A program made the translations under genes and the position numbers. This document shows positions 30,628 to 37,406 of a stretch of 37,406 nt of DNA, piece by piece (the stretch's first letter is position 1; each line of letters begins with the position of its first letter). Where the stretch lies: positions 1-37,406 of the forward strand of contig JAPSKH010000009.1 in the NCBI GenBank assembly GCA_031177765.1. The letters run 5' to 3'. The notes below the pieces were generated by a model. It was not told the origin of the DNA and did not search any database. It worked only from the letters and a program-made list of their open reading frames with translations. The stretch comes from Microbacterium sp. GTDB taxonomy: Bacteria > Actinomycetota > Actinomycetes > Actinomycetales > Microbacteriaceae.

Positions 30628-31045
30628 GCGTCGCCTCGAGTGTGATCTCGATCCCGGCGAGCGCCTGCGACACGGGGCATCCCGCCTTCGCCTCCTGCGC
30701 GATCCGCTCGAAATCCTCGGCCCCGAGCCCCGGGACGACCGCGTTGACGTTGAGGTGGCTGCCGGTGATGCCGGTCCCCGGCTTGAACGTCACCGACGCG
30801 GTCGTCTCGACCGACTCCGGAGGCGTGCCGTTCTTGGCGAGCGCCCCCGAGAGCGCCATGTTGAAGCACGAGGAGTGGGCGGCGGCGATGAGCTCCTCCG
30901 GGGTCGTCAGCGACGTGGAGCCCTCGCTGCGGGCCTTCCAGTTCACGTCAAAGGTCCCCAGACCCGACGACACGAACGTCACCTGGCCGGAGCCGTCCGT
31001 GAGTCCGCCCTTCCAGACGTTGGTCGCTTCGCTCGTGACGGTCAT
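30620..31045 (-). CDS. OsmC family peroxiredoxin
   Basis: A 141-residue thiol peroxidase-type protein that usually reduces organic hydroperoxides as a dimer. The two redox cysteines are Cys60 (AAHSSCFNMALS) and Cys123 (KAGCPVSQAL), with the conserved Arg39 (WKARSEGS) and Glu51 region (TTPEELIAAAH). The ATG has GGGAGG upstream and a minus-strand TAGGCT about 47 nt before it. It overlaps the TIGR01777 gene by eight bases and follows the thioredoxin/DUF4395 pair on the same strand, suggesting shared redox physiology. OsmC rather than Ohr is favoured by overall sequence, with moderate certainty. Confidence 0.92.
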   Translation of the reverse strand: MTVTSEATNVWKGGLTDGSGQVTFVSSGLGTFDVNWKARSEGSTSLTTPEELIAAAHSSCFNMALSGALAKNGTPPESVETTASVTFKPGTGITGSHLNVNAVVPGLGAEDFERIAQEAKAGCPVSQALAGIEITLEATLA

Positions 31046-31091
31046 CGGGACCTCCCTCGTGACGCGCCCGCCTGCCGGGCGTCTCGCGGTC

Positions 31092-31097
31092 AGCCTA
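31092..31097 (-). promoter_or_regulatory. -10-like element of osmC-TIGR01777
   Basis: Minus-strand TAGGCT, predicted leader about 40 nt with GGGAGG. Confidence 0.5.
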
Positions 31098-31142
31098 ACC
31101 GGCGGTGCCGGGGCACGACAGGGATTGACAGCGGATGCCGCC

Positions 31143-31748
31143 TCACGCCGCCGGTCGCGCGCGGCCGGCCACACCCGCCCGCTGCAGCAGGAGGTACAGC
31201 CGGCAACCGAGGCACAGACCGAAGACCGCGTTGAGGAAGGCCGCCATGAACGCCGCGGCCGCGGCGATCGTCAGCGCCCACGGGACGCCTGCCAGGTGCA
31301 GCAGGAGTCCGAGCCCCGTGACGACGAGGCCGACCCCCTGGGCGAAGCGCGGCGGGCGCGGGTCCTCGAGCTCGCGCGGCGGGGCGAGCCGCGGAGCGAT
31401 CGCGCGGCGGTAGACCGCACCCCACGGCGCCGTGCGGGGCGACAGCACGCCCCAGAGGAAGAGCAGCGCGATCACCGACAGCAGAAGGAACGCCGGATCC
31501 AGGAAGCGCTGGAGGGGGGACGCGAAGGCGATCAGCCACGGCGTGCCTCCCGAGACGAACGCGAAGTCGATCGACTGTCCGCCCAGAAGCCCGAGAGACC
31601 CGGCCGCGTCGAACAGTCGCGCCGACGACAGCCCCGTGAGCCCGAGCAGGACCGCGACGAGCAGCAGCGCGGAGGTGATCCCCGCCGCGAAGCGCGGACC
31701 CCGCGGGTCGATGCCGCGCGGAGCCCCGGCGTCCCGGCCTTCAGACAC
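31143..31748 (-). CDS. DUF4395 membrane protein
   Basis: A 201-residue membrane protein. GIDPRGPRFAAGITSALLL opens the family pattern, then helices at about 25-40, 80-102, 138-155 and 158-178, with PRLAPPRELEDPRPPRFAQGVGL between. A Cys179-x-x-Cys182 pair sits in FGLCLGCRLYLLLQR near the membrane face. Compared with the family as I know it, there is an extra hydrophobic stretch at about 44-78. The GTG start overlaps the thioredoxin stop by eight bases, so the two are coupled. The CxxC and the partnership suggest thiol transfer between membrane and thioredoxin; this is inference. Confidence 0.88.
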   Translation of the reverse strand: MSEGRDAGAPRGIDPRGPRFAAGITSALLLVAVLLGLTGLSSARLFDAAGSLGLLGGQSIDFAFVSGGTPWLIAFASPLQRFLDPAFLLLSVIALLFLWGVLSPRTAPWGAVYRRAIAPRLAPPRELEDPRPPRFAQGVGLVVTGLGLLLHLAGVPWALTIAAAAAFMAAFLNAVFGLCLGCRLYLLLQRAGVAGRARPAA

Positions 31749-32178
31749 GGGTCTCCTGCCCGATCAGCCGGTTCAGCTCGAGCTCGAGCACGTCGCGGCT
31801 GGGTGCGCCGCCGAAACGCGTGCGGATGGCCCCATCGCTGTCGAGCACGAACGTGGTCGGGGTCTGCAGGACATGGAAGTGCTTGGCGATGTCGGGGCGG
31901 TGGGTCACGTCGATGTCGAGGTGCCGCACGCCTTCGTGGCGGTCGGCGATCTCCGCCAGCGTGCGGTGGACACCCGGGCAACGCGCGCACAGCTCCGTGC
32001 TGAACTGCAGAAGCGTCGCGCGCTCGCCGAGGCTGTCGGCGCCCAGCCGGCGCGGTTCGATCACCTCGTTCTCGGACACCGGGCGGGCGCGGCCCTGCTG
32101 CCAGGTCAGGACGACGCCCAGCGCAGCCGTCGCGGCCAGCAGGCCGGACAGGGCGATGAGCGCGGCGACGAGGTCCAC
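31741..32178 (-). CDS. Membrane-anchored thioredoxin family protein
   Basis: A 145-residue protein with an N-terminal membrane anchor (residues 3-25) and a thioredoxin domain. The active site is Cys64-Ala-Arg-Cys67 (STELCARCPGVHRTL) and the cis-Pro is Pro107 (LQTPTTFVLD). CARC differs from the CGPC of housekeeping thioredoxins and is typical of the DUF4395-linked actinobacterial group. Orientation of the domain is uncertain. It is first in a two-gene coupled unit and has a minus-strand TAGCCT 8 nt before the GTG. Divergent from thyA. Confidence 0.9.
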   Translation of the reverse strand: MDLVAALIALSGLLAATAALGVVLTWQQGRARPVSENEVIEPRRLGADSLGERATLLQFSTELCARCPGVHRTLAEIADRHEGVRHLDIDVTHRPDIAKHFHVLQTPTTFVLDSDGAIRTRFGGAPSRDVLELELNRLIGQETRV

Positions 32179-32186
32179 AGCGACTC

Positions 32187-32192
32187 AGGCTA
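32187..32192 (-). promoter_or_regulatory. -10-like element of thioredoxin-DUF4395
   Basis: Minus-strand TAGCCT with 8 nt to the GTG, so leaderless or a leader of one or two bases. Confidence 0.45.
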
Positions 32193-32273
32193 ACGGTTTT
32201 CCTGCGCAGCGGCTGGGGAAGCGGAAAAATGACGGCGACGGGCGTAACACGGCCGCCGGCGATGCCGCCCCGG

Positions 32274-32279
32274 TATCGT
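32274..32279 (+). promoter_or_regulatory. -10-like element of thyA-dfrA (leaderless)
   Basis: TATCGT, spacer GGCAGCC, GTG at 32287. An earlier in-frame GTG overlaps this hexamer and is therefore unlikely. Confidence 0.5.
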
Positions 32280-32286
32280 GGCAGCC

Positions 32287-33096
32287 GTGACGACGCCGAT
32301 CCCCACGCCCTACGAGGACCTGCTGCGCGACGTGCTCGAGCACGGAACGCACAAGGACGACCGCACCGGTACGGGGACCACGAGCCTGTTCGGGCGCCAG
32401 ATCCGTTTCGATCTGGCGCAGGGCTTCCCGCTCATCACCACCAAGCGGGTGCACTTCAAGTCGATCGCGTACGAGCTGCTGTGGTTCCTGCGGGGCGAGT
32501 CCAACGTCCGCTGGCTCCAGGAGCACGGCGTGACCATCTGGGACGAATGGGCCGACGCCGAGGGCGAGCTCGGCCCGGTGTACGGCGTCCAGTGGCGCTC
32601 GTGGCCGACGCCGGACGGTGCGCACATCGATCAGATCTCCGACGTGCTCGAGCAGATCCGCCGCAACCCGGACTCGCGTCGGCTGATCGTGTCGGCGTGG
32701 AACCCCGCCGACATCCCCGACATGGCCCTCGCGCCCTGCCACGCGCTGTTCCAGTTCTACGTCGCCGACGGTCGGCTGTCGTGCCAGCTGTACCAGCGCA
32801 GCGCCGACATGTTCCTCGGCGTGCCGTTCAACATCGCCTCCTACGCGCTGCTGACGCTGATGATGGCGCAGCAGGCCGGTCTCGAGCCGGGCGAGTTCGT
32901 GTGGACCGGCGGAGACTGCCACATCTACGACAACCATCTCGAGCAGGTGCGCGAGCAGCTCACGCGCGAGCCGTACCCGTACCCGACGCTGCGCCTCACC
33001 CGCCGGCCGGAGTCGATCTTCGACTACGCGTTCGAGGACTTCGTGCTCGAGGACTACCGGCACCATCCCGCCATCCGCGGCGCCGTCGCCGTATGA
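32287..33096 (+). CDS. thyA: Thymidylate synthase (ThyA type)
   Basis: A 269-residue enzyme that methylates dUMP to dTMP using methylene-tetrahydrofolate, releasing dihydrofolate. The catalytic nucleophile is Cys151 in [11 protein letters not shown]; the phosphate-binding [23 protein letters not shown], the N-terminal [19 protein letters not shown] and the C-terminal [10 protein letters not shown] are all present. Length is normal. It overlaps dfrA by four bases (ATGA), coupling dTMP synthesis to dihydrofolate recycling. The flavin-dependent ThyX is not seen in the window. Confidence 0.97.
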   Translation: MTTPIPTPYEDLLRDVLEHGTHKDDRTGTGTTSLFGRQIRFDLAQGFPLITTKRVHFKSIAYELLWFLRGESNVRWLQEHGVTIWDEWADAEGELGPVYGVQWRSWPTPDGAHIDQISDVLEQIRRNPDSRRLIVSAWNPADIPDMALAPCHALFQFYVADGRLSCQLYQRSADMFLGVPFNIASYALLTLMMAQQAGLEPGEFVWTGGDCHIYDNHLEQVREQLTREPYPYPTLRLTRRPESIFDYAFEDFVLEDYRHHPAIRGAVAV

Positions 33097-33602
33097 GCGC
33101 GCGCATCGGGCTGATCTGGGCCGAGGCCGCCCGCGGCATCATCGGCGCCGACGGCGGCATGCCGTGGCACGTGCCCGAAGACCTCGCGCGCTTCAAGGCC
33201 ATCACGCTGGGTGCGCCGGTGGTGATGGGACGTCGCACGTGGGAGTCGTTCCCCGACCGGTTCCGGCCTCTCCCGGGACGACGCAACATCGTCGTCACCC
33301 GCAACGCCGGCTGGGCCGCGGACGGCGCCGAACGCGCCGCGTCGCTCGAGGACGCCCTGGCGGCGGCATCCCGGACGGATCCGGAGTGGATCTGGATCAT
33401 CGGAGGCGGCGCGCTGTTCGGCGAGAGCATCGACCGCGCCGACCGCCTCGAGGTGACCGAGCTCGACCTCGACGTCGCCGGAGACACCGTCGCGCCCGAC
33501 CGCGCGCGGTGGCGCCCGGTCGCGGTCGACCCCGCGACGGGATGGCACACCTCGCGCAGCGGCATCCGGTACCGCTATGTGACGCTCGAGCCTCCTGCGT
33601 AG
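33093..33602 (+). CDS. dfrA: Dihydrofolate reductase
   Basis: A 169-residue NADPH-dependent enzyme that regenerates tetrahydrofolate from the dihydrofolate made by ThyA. Signature residues are [18 protein letters not shown] (Trp25, acidic Asp30), [23 protein letters not shown] and [13 protein letters not shown]. The ATG lies within the thyA stop, so translation is coupled. Also named folA in other systems. Normal length, no resistance-type substitutions obvious. The SDR gene follows after 10 nt but has its own -10 in the dfrA end. Confidence 0.96.
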   Translation: MSARIGLIWAEAARGIIGADGGMPWHVPEDLARFKAITLGAPVVMGRRTWESFPDRFRPLPGRRNIVVTRNAGWAADGAERAASLEDALAAASRTDPEWIWIIGGGALFGESIDRADRLEVTELDLDVAGDTVAPDRARWRPVAVDPATGWHTSRSGIRYRYVTLEPPA

Positions 33603-33605
33603 GCT
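33600..33605 (+). promoter_or_regulatory. -10-like element of the SDR gene (leaderless)
   Basis: TAGGCT overlapping the dfrA stop codon, 7-nt spacer, ATG. Confidence 0.5.
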
Positions 33606-33612
33606 GGCGCCC

Positions 33613-34374
33613 ATGACGAGAACGGCCCTCATCACCGGAGCCAGCTCGGGGCTGGGCGCCGAGTACGCCCGCCAGCTCGCGGCTCGAGGCGCGGACCTCG
33701 TGCTCGTCGCGCGCGACCGCGCCGCGCTCGAGGAGCTCGCGGAGGAGCTCCGGGCGACGGGCGTGGCCGTGGAGGTGATCGCGGCCGACCTCGTGGTGCC
33801 CGAACAGCTCGCCGCTGTGGAGGCGCGCGTGGCGGATGTCGACCGCCCGATCGAGATCCTCGTCAACAACGCCGGGTTCGGCCTGCCGCTGGCGTTCGAG
33901 GAGAACGACGTCGAGGACGAGGTGCGTCACCTGCGGCTGCACGTCGAAGTGCCTCTGCGCCTCTCGCACGCCGCGATCCGCGCGATGCTCGACCGCGGGC
34001 ACGGTCGGATCCTCAACATCGCCTCGGTCGCCGGGTTCATCCCTCGCGCGACCTACGGCGCCTGCAAGGGCTGGCTCATCAGCTTCAGCCGGTGGGCCGA
34101 CGACCGCTACGCGCCGCGCGGTGTCACCGTGACCGCCGTCTGCCCGGGCTACACGCACACCGACTTCCACCACCGCATGGGGCTGCAGCGGGGCGAGGAA
34201 GGGGTGCCCGGCCCGCTGTGGCTGGATGCGCGTGACGTCGTCGCGGCGTCGCTGCGGGATGCCGCGCGCGGCGTCGCGGTGTCCATCCCGTCGCTGCGGT
34301 ACAAGGTCCTCGCCGCGCTGGCCCGTGTCGTGCCGCCGAGGCTCTCGGCCCGCGTGGGGGAGCGCGGTCGCTGA
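33613..34374 (+). CDS. Short-chain dehydrogenase/reductase
   Basis: A 253-residue classical SDR. Cofactor loop TGASSGLG at 9-16, NNAG at 85-88, and the catalytic Ser138, Tyr148 and Lys152 (IASVAGFIPRATYGACKG). The residue before LHVEVPLRL where many SDRs have Asn is His110, a minor departure. Arg34 after LVLVAR suggests NADP(H) preference. Substrate unknown. An SDR also lies near rnj-dapA in mycobacteria, though I cannot claim orthology. The C-terminus (LAALARVVPPRLSARVGERGR) is basic. Confidence 0.9.
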   Translation: MTRTALITGASSGLGAEYARQLAARGADLVLVARDRAALEELAEELRATGVAVEVIAADLVVPEQLAAVEARVADVDRPIEILVNNAGFGLPLAFEENDVEDEVRHLRLHVEVPLRLSHAAIRAMLDRGHGRILNIASVAGFIPRATYGACKGWLISFSRWADDRYAPRGVTVTAVCPGYTHTDFHHRMGLQRGEEGVPGPLWLDARDVVAASLRDAARGVAVSIPSLRYKVLAALARVVPPRLSARVGERGR

Positions 34375-34382
34375 AGGAGCGG

Positions 34383-34414
34383 CGTCGCCGCAGCCGCCCG
34401 TCGAGGCGGCGATG
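34383..34414 (+). terminator. Hairpin between the SDR gene and dapA
   Basis: CGTCGCCGC and GCGGCGATG form a 9-bp stem with one G-U pair, 9 nt after the SDR stop. Possible terminator. Confidence 0.45.
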
Positions 34415-34449
34415 GGCTCTTCCCGGCGACGGAGCCCGCGGCATCCCGA

Positions 34450-34455
34450 TAATCT
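34450..34455 (+). promoter_or_regulatory. -10-like element of dapA (leaderless)
   Basis: TAATCT, the closest to TATAAT among the leaderless set, spacer GAAGGC, ATG. Confidence 0.6.
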
Positions 34456-34461
34456 GAAGGC

Positions 34462-35439
34462 ATGACGCATACGGGCAACCCCTTCGGACAGGTGCTCGTC
34501 GCGCTCGTCACCCCCATGACGGCCGACGGCGAAGTCGACTGGCCCGCCGTCGAGAAGCACATCGACGACGTCATCACCGCCGGCGCCGACGGCATCGTCG
34601 TGACAGGCACCACGGGTGAGACGTCGACCCTCACCGACGCGGAGAAGATCCGCCTCGTCGAGATCGGCAAGGACGTCGCGGCCGGCCGGGCGAAGATCAT
34701 CACCGGCGGCGGCTCCAACGAGACCGCGCACGCGATCGAGCTCTACAAGGCCAGCGAGAAGGCCGGCGCCGACGGCATCATGATCGTCACGCCGTATTAC
34801 AACAAGCCGACGCAGGCAGGCATCCTCACCCACTTCCGTCTCGTCGCGGATGCCACCGACCTTCCCGTGATCCTCTATGACATCCCGGGCCGCACCGGCG
34901 TTCCGATCCGCTACGAGACCATCCTGCGCCTGGCCAAGCACCCGAACATCCTCGCCATCAAGGACGCCAAGGGCGACTTCAGCGAGGTCAGCCGGGTGCT
35001 GAACCAGACCGATCTGCTGTACTTCTCCGGCGACGACGCGAACGTGCTCCCGCACCTCGCGATCGGCGCCACCGGGCTGATCGGGGTGACGGCGAACATC
35101 GCCGCCCAGCCGTACCGGGTGATCGTCGACGCCGTGAACCGAGGCGACCTCAAGGCGGCGACCGCCGCGCACATGCAGCTCGAGCCGCTGGTGAGAGCCG
35201 TCATGACGCACGTTCCCGGCACGGTCTCGACGAAGTACATCCTGCACGGACTGGGCCGCATCTCCAGCCCCCGCGTCCGGCTGCCCCTGGTGGGGCCCGA
35301 GGAGTGGGAGGCGGCGAAGATCGAGGACGAGCTGGCCCTCGTGAAGGACGTGCCGGGCGCCGACTTCTCCAACTTCCGGCCCGACCGCAACGCCGCCGCC
35401 GGCGGCGCGCTGCCCAAGGTGTCGGGCACCACCCGATGA
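34462..35439 (+). CDS. dapA: 4-hydroxy-tetrahydrodipicolinate synthase
   Basis: A 325-residue class I aldolase that condenses pyruvate with aspartate semialdehyde, first committed step to diaminopimelate and lysine. The Schiff-base Lys167 is in ILAIKDAKGD; GTTGETSTL (49-57), PYYNKPTQAG (111-120), Tyr139 and Arg144 (LYDIPGRTG) complete the site. The C-terminus has about 25 extra residues (SNFRPDRNAAAGGALPKVSGTTR) relative to short homologues. It probably forms a tetramer. It is followed by a 26-codon frame and then RNase J, an order also seen in mycobacteria (dapA next to the RNase J gene). Confidence 0.96.
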   Translation: MTHTGNPFGQVLVALVTPMTADGEVDWPAVEKHIDDVITAGADGIVVTGTTGETSTLTDAEKIRLVEIGKDVAAGRAKIITGGGSNETAHAIELYKASEKAGADGIMIVTPYYNKPTQAGILTHFRLVADATDLPVILYDIPGRTGVPIRYETILRLAKHPNILAIKDAKGDFSEVSRVLNQTDLLYFSGDDANVLPHLAIGATGLIGVTANIAAQPYRVIVDAVNRGDLKAATAAHMQLEPLVRAVMTHVPGTVSTKYILHGLGRISSPRVRLPLVGPEEWEAAKIEDELALVKDVPGADFSNFRPDRNAAAGGALPKVSGTTR

Positions 35440-35516
35440 CAACGTCCGCGCCGGACCCGCCACGGGTCGCGGCGCGGGAAGAGCGAACGGATGCCGCGGC
35501 ATCCGAAGGAGGCTGA
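35436..35516 (+). CDS. Possible 26-aa peptide bridging dapA and rnj
   Basis: An ATG overlapping the dapA stop (ATGA) opens a 26-codon frame that ends in TGA one base before the rnj ATG and reads through the rnj ribosome site. The peptide is polar (TTSAPDPPRVAAREERTD...). The exact fit between both neighbours suggests translational coupling, but a chance frame in high-GC DNA is quite possible. Confidence 0.35.
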   Translation: MTTSAPDPPRVAAREERTDAAASEGG

Positions 35517-35517
35517 C

Positions 35518-37194
35518 ATGCCCACGAGTCCGTACGATCCGCTCGAGCTGGAAGCGGGGACCCTGCGGGTGGTCCCGCTCGGCGGACTCGGCGAGGTCGG
35601 CCGCAACATGACGGTGTTCGAGTACGGCGGCAAGCTGCTCGTCGTCGACTGCGGCGTGCTCTTTCCCGAGGAGCACCAGCCCGGCGTCGACCTCATCCTG
35701 CCCGACTTCGAGCCGATCCGAGGGCGCCTGGACGACATCGTCGGCGTGGTGCTGACCCACGGACACGAGGATCACATCGGCGCGGTGCCGTACCTGCTCC
35801 GGCTCAAGTCCGACATCCCGCTCATCGGCTCCGGGCTCACACTCGCCCTCACCGAGGCGAAGCTCAAGGAGCACCGCATCAAGCCGTACAGCCTCACGGT
35901 GACCGAGGGGCAGCGCGAGAACCTCGGGCCGTTCGAGCTGGAGTTCATCGCGGTGAACCACTCGATCCCGGATGCGCTGGCCGTCGCGATCCGCACGCCT
36001 GCCGGCACGGTGCTGGCCACCGGCGACTTCAAGATGGATCAGCTGCCCCTCGACGGACGGCTGACCGACCTCCGCTCGTTCGCGCGGCTGGGCGAGGAGG
36101 GGGTCGACCTCTTCCTCGTCGACTCGACCAACGCCGACGTGCCGGGGTTCACGCCGCTCGAGCGCTCGATCGGCCCGGTGCTGGACCAGGTCATCGGCAA
36201 GGCGCCGCGCCGCGTGATCGTCGCGAGCTTCTCCAGTCACGTCCACCGGGTGCAGCAGGTGCTCGACGCGGCGGCCGCGCACGGCCGACGGGTCGCGCTG
36301 CTGGGTCGCAGCATGGTGCGCAACATGACCATCGCCGAGGAGCTGGGCTACCTGCACGTGCCCGAGGGCGTGCTGATCGACTACAAGCAGGCCCGCGATC
36401 TGCCCGAGGACCGCATCGTGTACATGTCGACGGGATCGCAGGGCGAGCCGATGGCCGTGCTCAGCCGCATGGCGAACCTCGACCACGCCATCGAGCCGGG
36501 ACCCGGCGACACCGTGATCCTCGCGTCCAGCCTCATCCCGGGCAACGAGAACGCGGTCTATCGCGTCATCGACGGCTTGACCAAGCTCGGCGCGAACGTC
36601 GTCCACAAGGGCAACGCCCAGGTGCACGTCTCCGGCCACGCCGCCGCCGGCGAGCTGCTGTACTGCTACAACATCCTCAAGCCCCGCAACGTCCTGCCCG
36701 TGCACGGCGAGTACCGCCACCTCATGGCGAACGCCCGGCTGGCGCAGGACACCGGCATCGCGCCCGAGCGCACGATCATCGCCGAGAACGGCACCGTCAT
36801 CGACCTGAAGGACGGTGACGCGCGCGTCGTCGGCCAGCTCGACCTCGGCTTCGTGTACGTCGACGGGTCGACCGTGGGGGAGATCACGGATGCCGACCTG
36901 AAGGACCGCCGCATCCTCGGCGAGGAGGGCTTCATCTCGGTGATCGTGGTCGTCGACGCCTCGACCGGGCACGTGATCTCCGGACCGGAGATCCACGCCC
37001 GCGGCTTCGCGGAGGACGACGCGGTGTTCGCCGATGTCAAGCCCAAGATCGCCGCGGCGCTCGCCGAGGCCGCGACATCCGGGGTGCGCGACTCGCACGC
37101 CCTCTCGCAGGTCGTGCGTCGCACGATCGGCCGCTGGGTCAACCAGTCGCTGCGTCGCCGCCCCATGATCGTGCCGCTCGTCATCGAGGCCTGA
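35518..37194 (+). CDS. rnj: Ribonuclease J
   Basis: A 558-residue metallo-beta-lactamase/beta-CASP ribonuclease with endonuclease and 5'-3' exonuclease activities in RNA decay and rRNA maturation. Metal motif HGHEDH is at 81-86 (VVLTHGHEDHIGAVPYLL). GGLGEVGRNM near residue 22, ATGDFKMDQLPLDG, the beta-CASP block SFSSHVHRVQQV, STGSQGEPMAVLSRMAN and HVSGHAAAGELLYCYNILKPRNVLPVHGEYRHL are all present, followed by the C-terminal domain. The ATG at 35518 has GAAGGAGG 5 nt upstream; an in-frame ATG 9 codons earlier precedes the ribosome site and is rejected. Confidence 0.96.
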   Translation: MPTSPYDPLELEAGTLRVVPLGGLGEVGRNMTVFEYGGKLLVVDCGVLFPEEHQPGVDLILPDFEPIRGRLDDIVGVVLTHGHEDHIGAVPYLLRLKSDIPLIGSGLTLALTEAKLKEHRIKPYSLTVTEGQRENLGPFELEFIAVNHSIPDALAVAIRTPAGTVLATGDFKMDQLPLDGRLTDLRSFARLGEEGVDLFLVDSTNADVPGFTPLERSIGPVLDQVIGKAPRRVIVASFSSHVHRVQQVLDAAAAHGRRVALLGRSMVRNMTIAEELGYLHVPEGVLIDYKQARDLPEDRIVYMSTGSQGEPMAVLSRMANLDHAIEPGPGDTVILASSLIPGNENAVYRVIDGLTKLGANVVHKGNAQVHVSGHAAAGELLYCYNILKPRNVLPVHGEYRHLMANARLAQDTGIAPERTIIAENGTVIDLKDGDARVVGQLDLGFVYVDGSTVGEITDADLKDRRILGEEGFISVIVVVDASTGHVISGPEIHARGFAEDDAVFADVKPKIAAALAEAATSGVRDSHALSQVVRRTIGRWVNQSLRRRPMIVPLVIEA

Positions 37195-37215
37195 GGCTCG
37201 CCGGCGCCCGTCGTG

Positions 37216-37252
37216 GCCGTCCCGTCGGCGACGACCGGGATCGCGGGACGGC
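37216..37252 (+). terminator. rnj terminator-like hairpin
   Basis: GCCGTCCCG and CGGGACGGC form a perfect 9-bp stem around a 19-nt loop, 21 nt after the stop. Confidence 0.5.
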
Positions 37253-37288
37253 GCCGCGTGGTGACCGGCGAAACGGCAGGCGGCGGCC

Positions 37289-37294
37289 TACCGT
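37289..37294 (+). promoter_or_regulatory. -10-like element of ftsK (leaderless or SD-merged)
   Basis: TACCGT, spacer GGAGGA, ATG. The spacer is itself a perfect ribosome site. Confidence 0.45.
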
Positions 37295-37300
37295 GGAGGA

Positions 37301-37406
37301 ATGGCCAGGAGCACCACCCCGACCAAGGGAAGCCGCGCGTCCTCGAACGCGTCCGGCTCGCGCGCCCGCAAGCCGGAGCCCGCCCCCAAGCGCTACGTCG
37401 GAGACG
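37301..37406 (+). CDS. ftsK: Start of DNA translocase FtsK (truncated by window end)
   Basis: Only 35 codons are visible: ARSTTPTKGSRASSNASGSRARKPEPAPKRYVGD, a Ser/Lys/Arg-rich cytosolic N-terminus without recognisable domain. The call rests mainly on position: ftsK lies beyond the RNase J gene in mycobacteria and related actinobacteria, and actinobacterial FtsK proteins begin with such basic low-complexity residues. The motor and gamma domains would lie beyond the window. Confidence 0.6.
   Translation, partial: MARSTTPTKGSRASSNASGSRARKPEPAPKRYVGD

Noticed and set aside
31123..31128. A plus-strand TTGACA
   Set aside because: No matching -10 at 16-18 nt and no plus-strand gene downstream; probably chance.
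33397..37098. A 1233-codon open frame antisense to dfrA, the SDR gene, dapA and rnj
   Set aside because: It runs opposite four well-conserved genes; such frames arise because high G/C at third positions removes stops from the antisense strand. The product is His/Asp/Arg/Val-rich low-complexity sequence without domains.
1..37406. tRNA, rRNA, CRISPR, insertion sequences, integrase or phage genes
   Set aside because: I looked for cloverleaf T-loop sequence, regularly spaced repeats, transposase or integrase motifs and terminal repeats and found none convincing. The 72-bp palindrome is the only mobile-element-like item.

Overview
The window is one continuous stretch of a high-GC (about 70% by eye) actinobacterial chromosome. 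Protein sequences and gene order fit the Microbacteriaceae, most likely Microbacterium or a close relative. Third codon positions are strongly G/C, GTG and TTG starts are common, and PNPase begins at TTG with the [13 protein letters not shown]-terminus I associate with this family. The order pnp - dapB - thyA - dfrA - dapA - rnj - ftsK is the core block also found in Mycobacterium tuberculosis. I see no rRNA, tRNA, CRISPR array, insertion sequence or prophage gene.

Layout. 1-5.7 kb: end of a DUF559/AbiEi-like gene, oligopeptidase B, a PiT phosphate transporter with a small membrane partner, and a CpdA-type phosphoesterase. 5.8-11.7 kb: aspartate ammonia-lyase, a DUF4190 membrane protein, an FAH-family enzyme divergent from a PrsW-like protease, an FKBP isomerase and an EamA transporter. 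11.7-13.6 kb: an MFS exporter divergent from rpsO, which ends in a perfect 13-bp terminator. 13.6-23.3 kb: a block separating rpsO from pnp. It holds a 2OG-Fe(II) oxygenase, a membrane acyltransferase, a CE1758/CE1759 flavin monooxygenase-reductase pair, a NUC1 nuclease divergent from a fructosamine-kinase-like protein, a DedA protein, a fused glycosyltransferase-SGNH hydrolase and three tiny charged proteins. 23.3-37.4 kb: pnp, an aldo/keto-reductase-fold protein without its catalytic tetrad, a histidine phosphatase, a GNAT, dapB, a minus-strand thiol/redox cluster (thioredoxin, DUF4395, OsmC, TIGR01777), thyA-dfrA, an SDR, dapA, RNase J and the start of ftsK.

Functional threads. thyA-dfrA form a translationally coupled folate/dTMP unit. 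dapA and dapB make the diaminopimelate/lysine precursor. rpsO, pnp and rnj cover ribosome and RNA decay. The thioredoxin-DUF4395-OsmC group and the flavin pair look like redox or detoxification modules.

The most striking non-gene signal is promoter architecture. In about 19 of 40 genes a -10-like hexamer (TAGGCT, TACGCT, TAGGAT and similar) sits only 6-7 nt before the start codon, as expected for leaderless mRNAs. Other points worth attention are the GT-SGNH fusion, the tetrad-less AKR, a 72-bp nested palindrome after rpsO, a hairpin holding the pnp TTG start in its loop, a PHO-box-like direct repeat upstream of the phosphate transporter, and strong over-representation of GGATGCC. I did not find a single unmistakable new defence or metabolic system.
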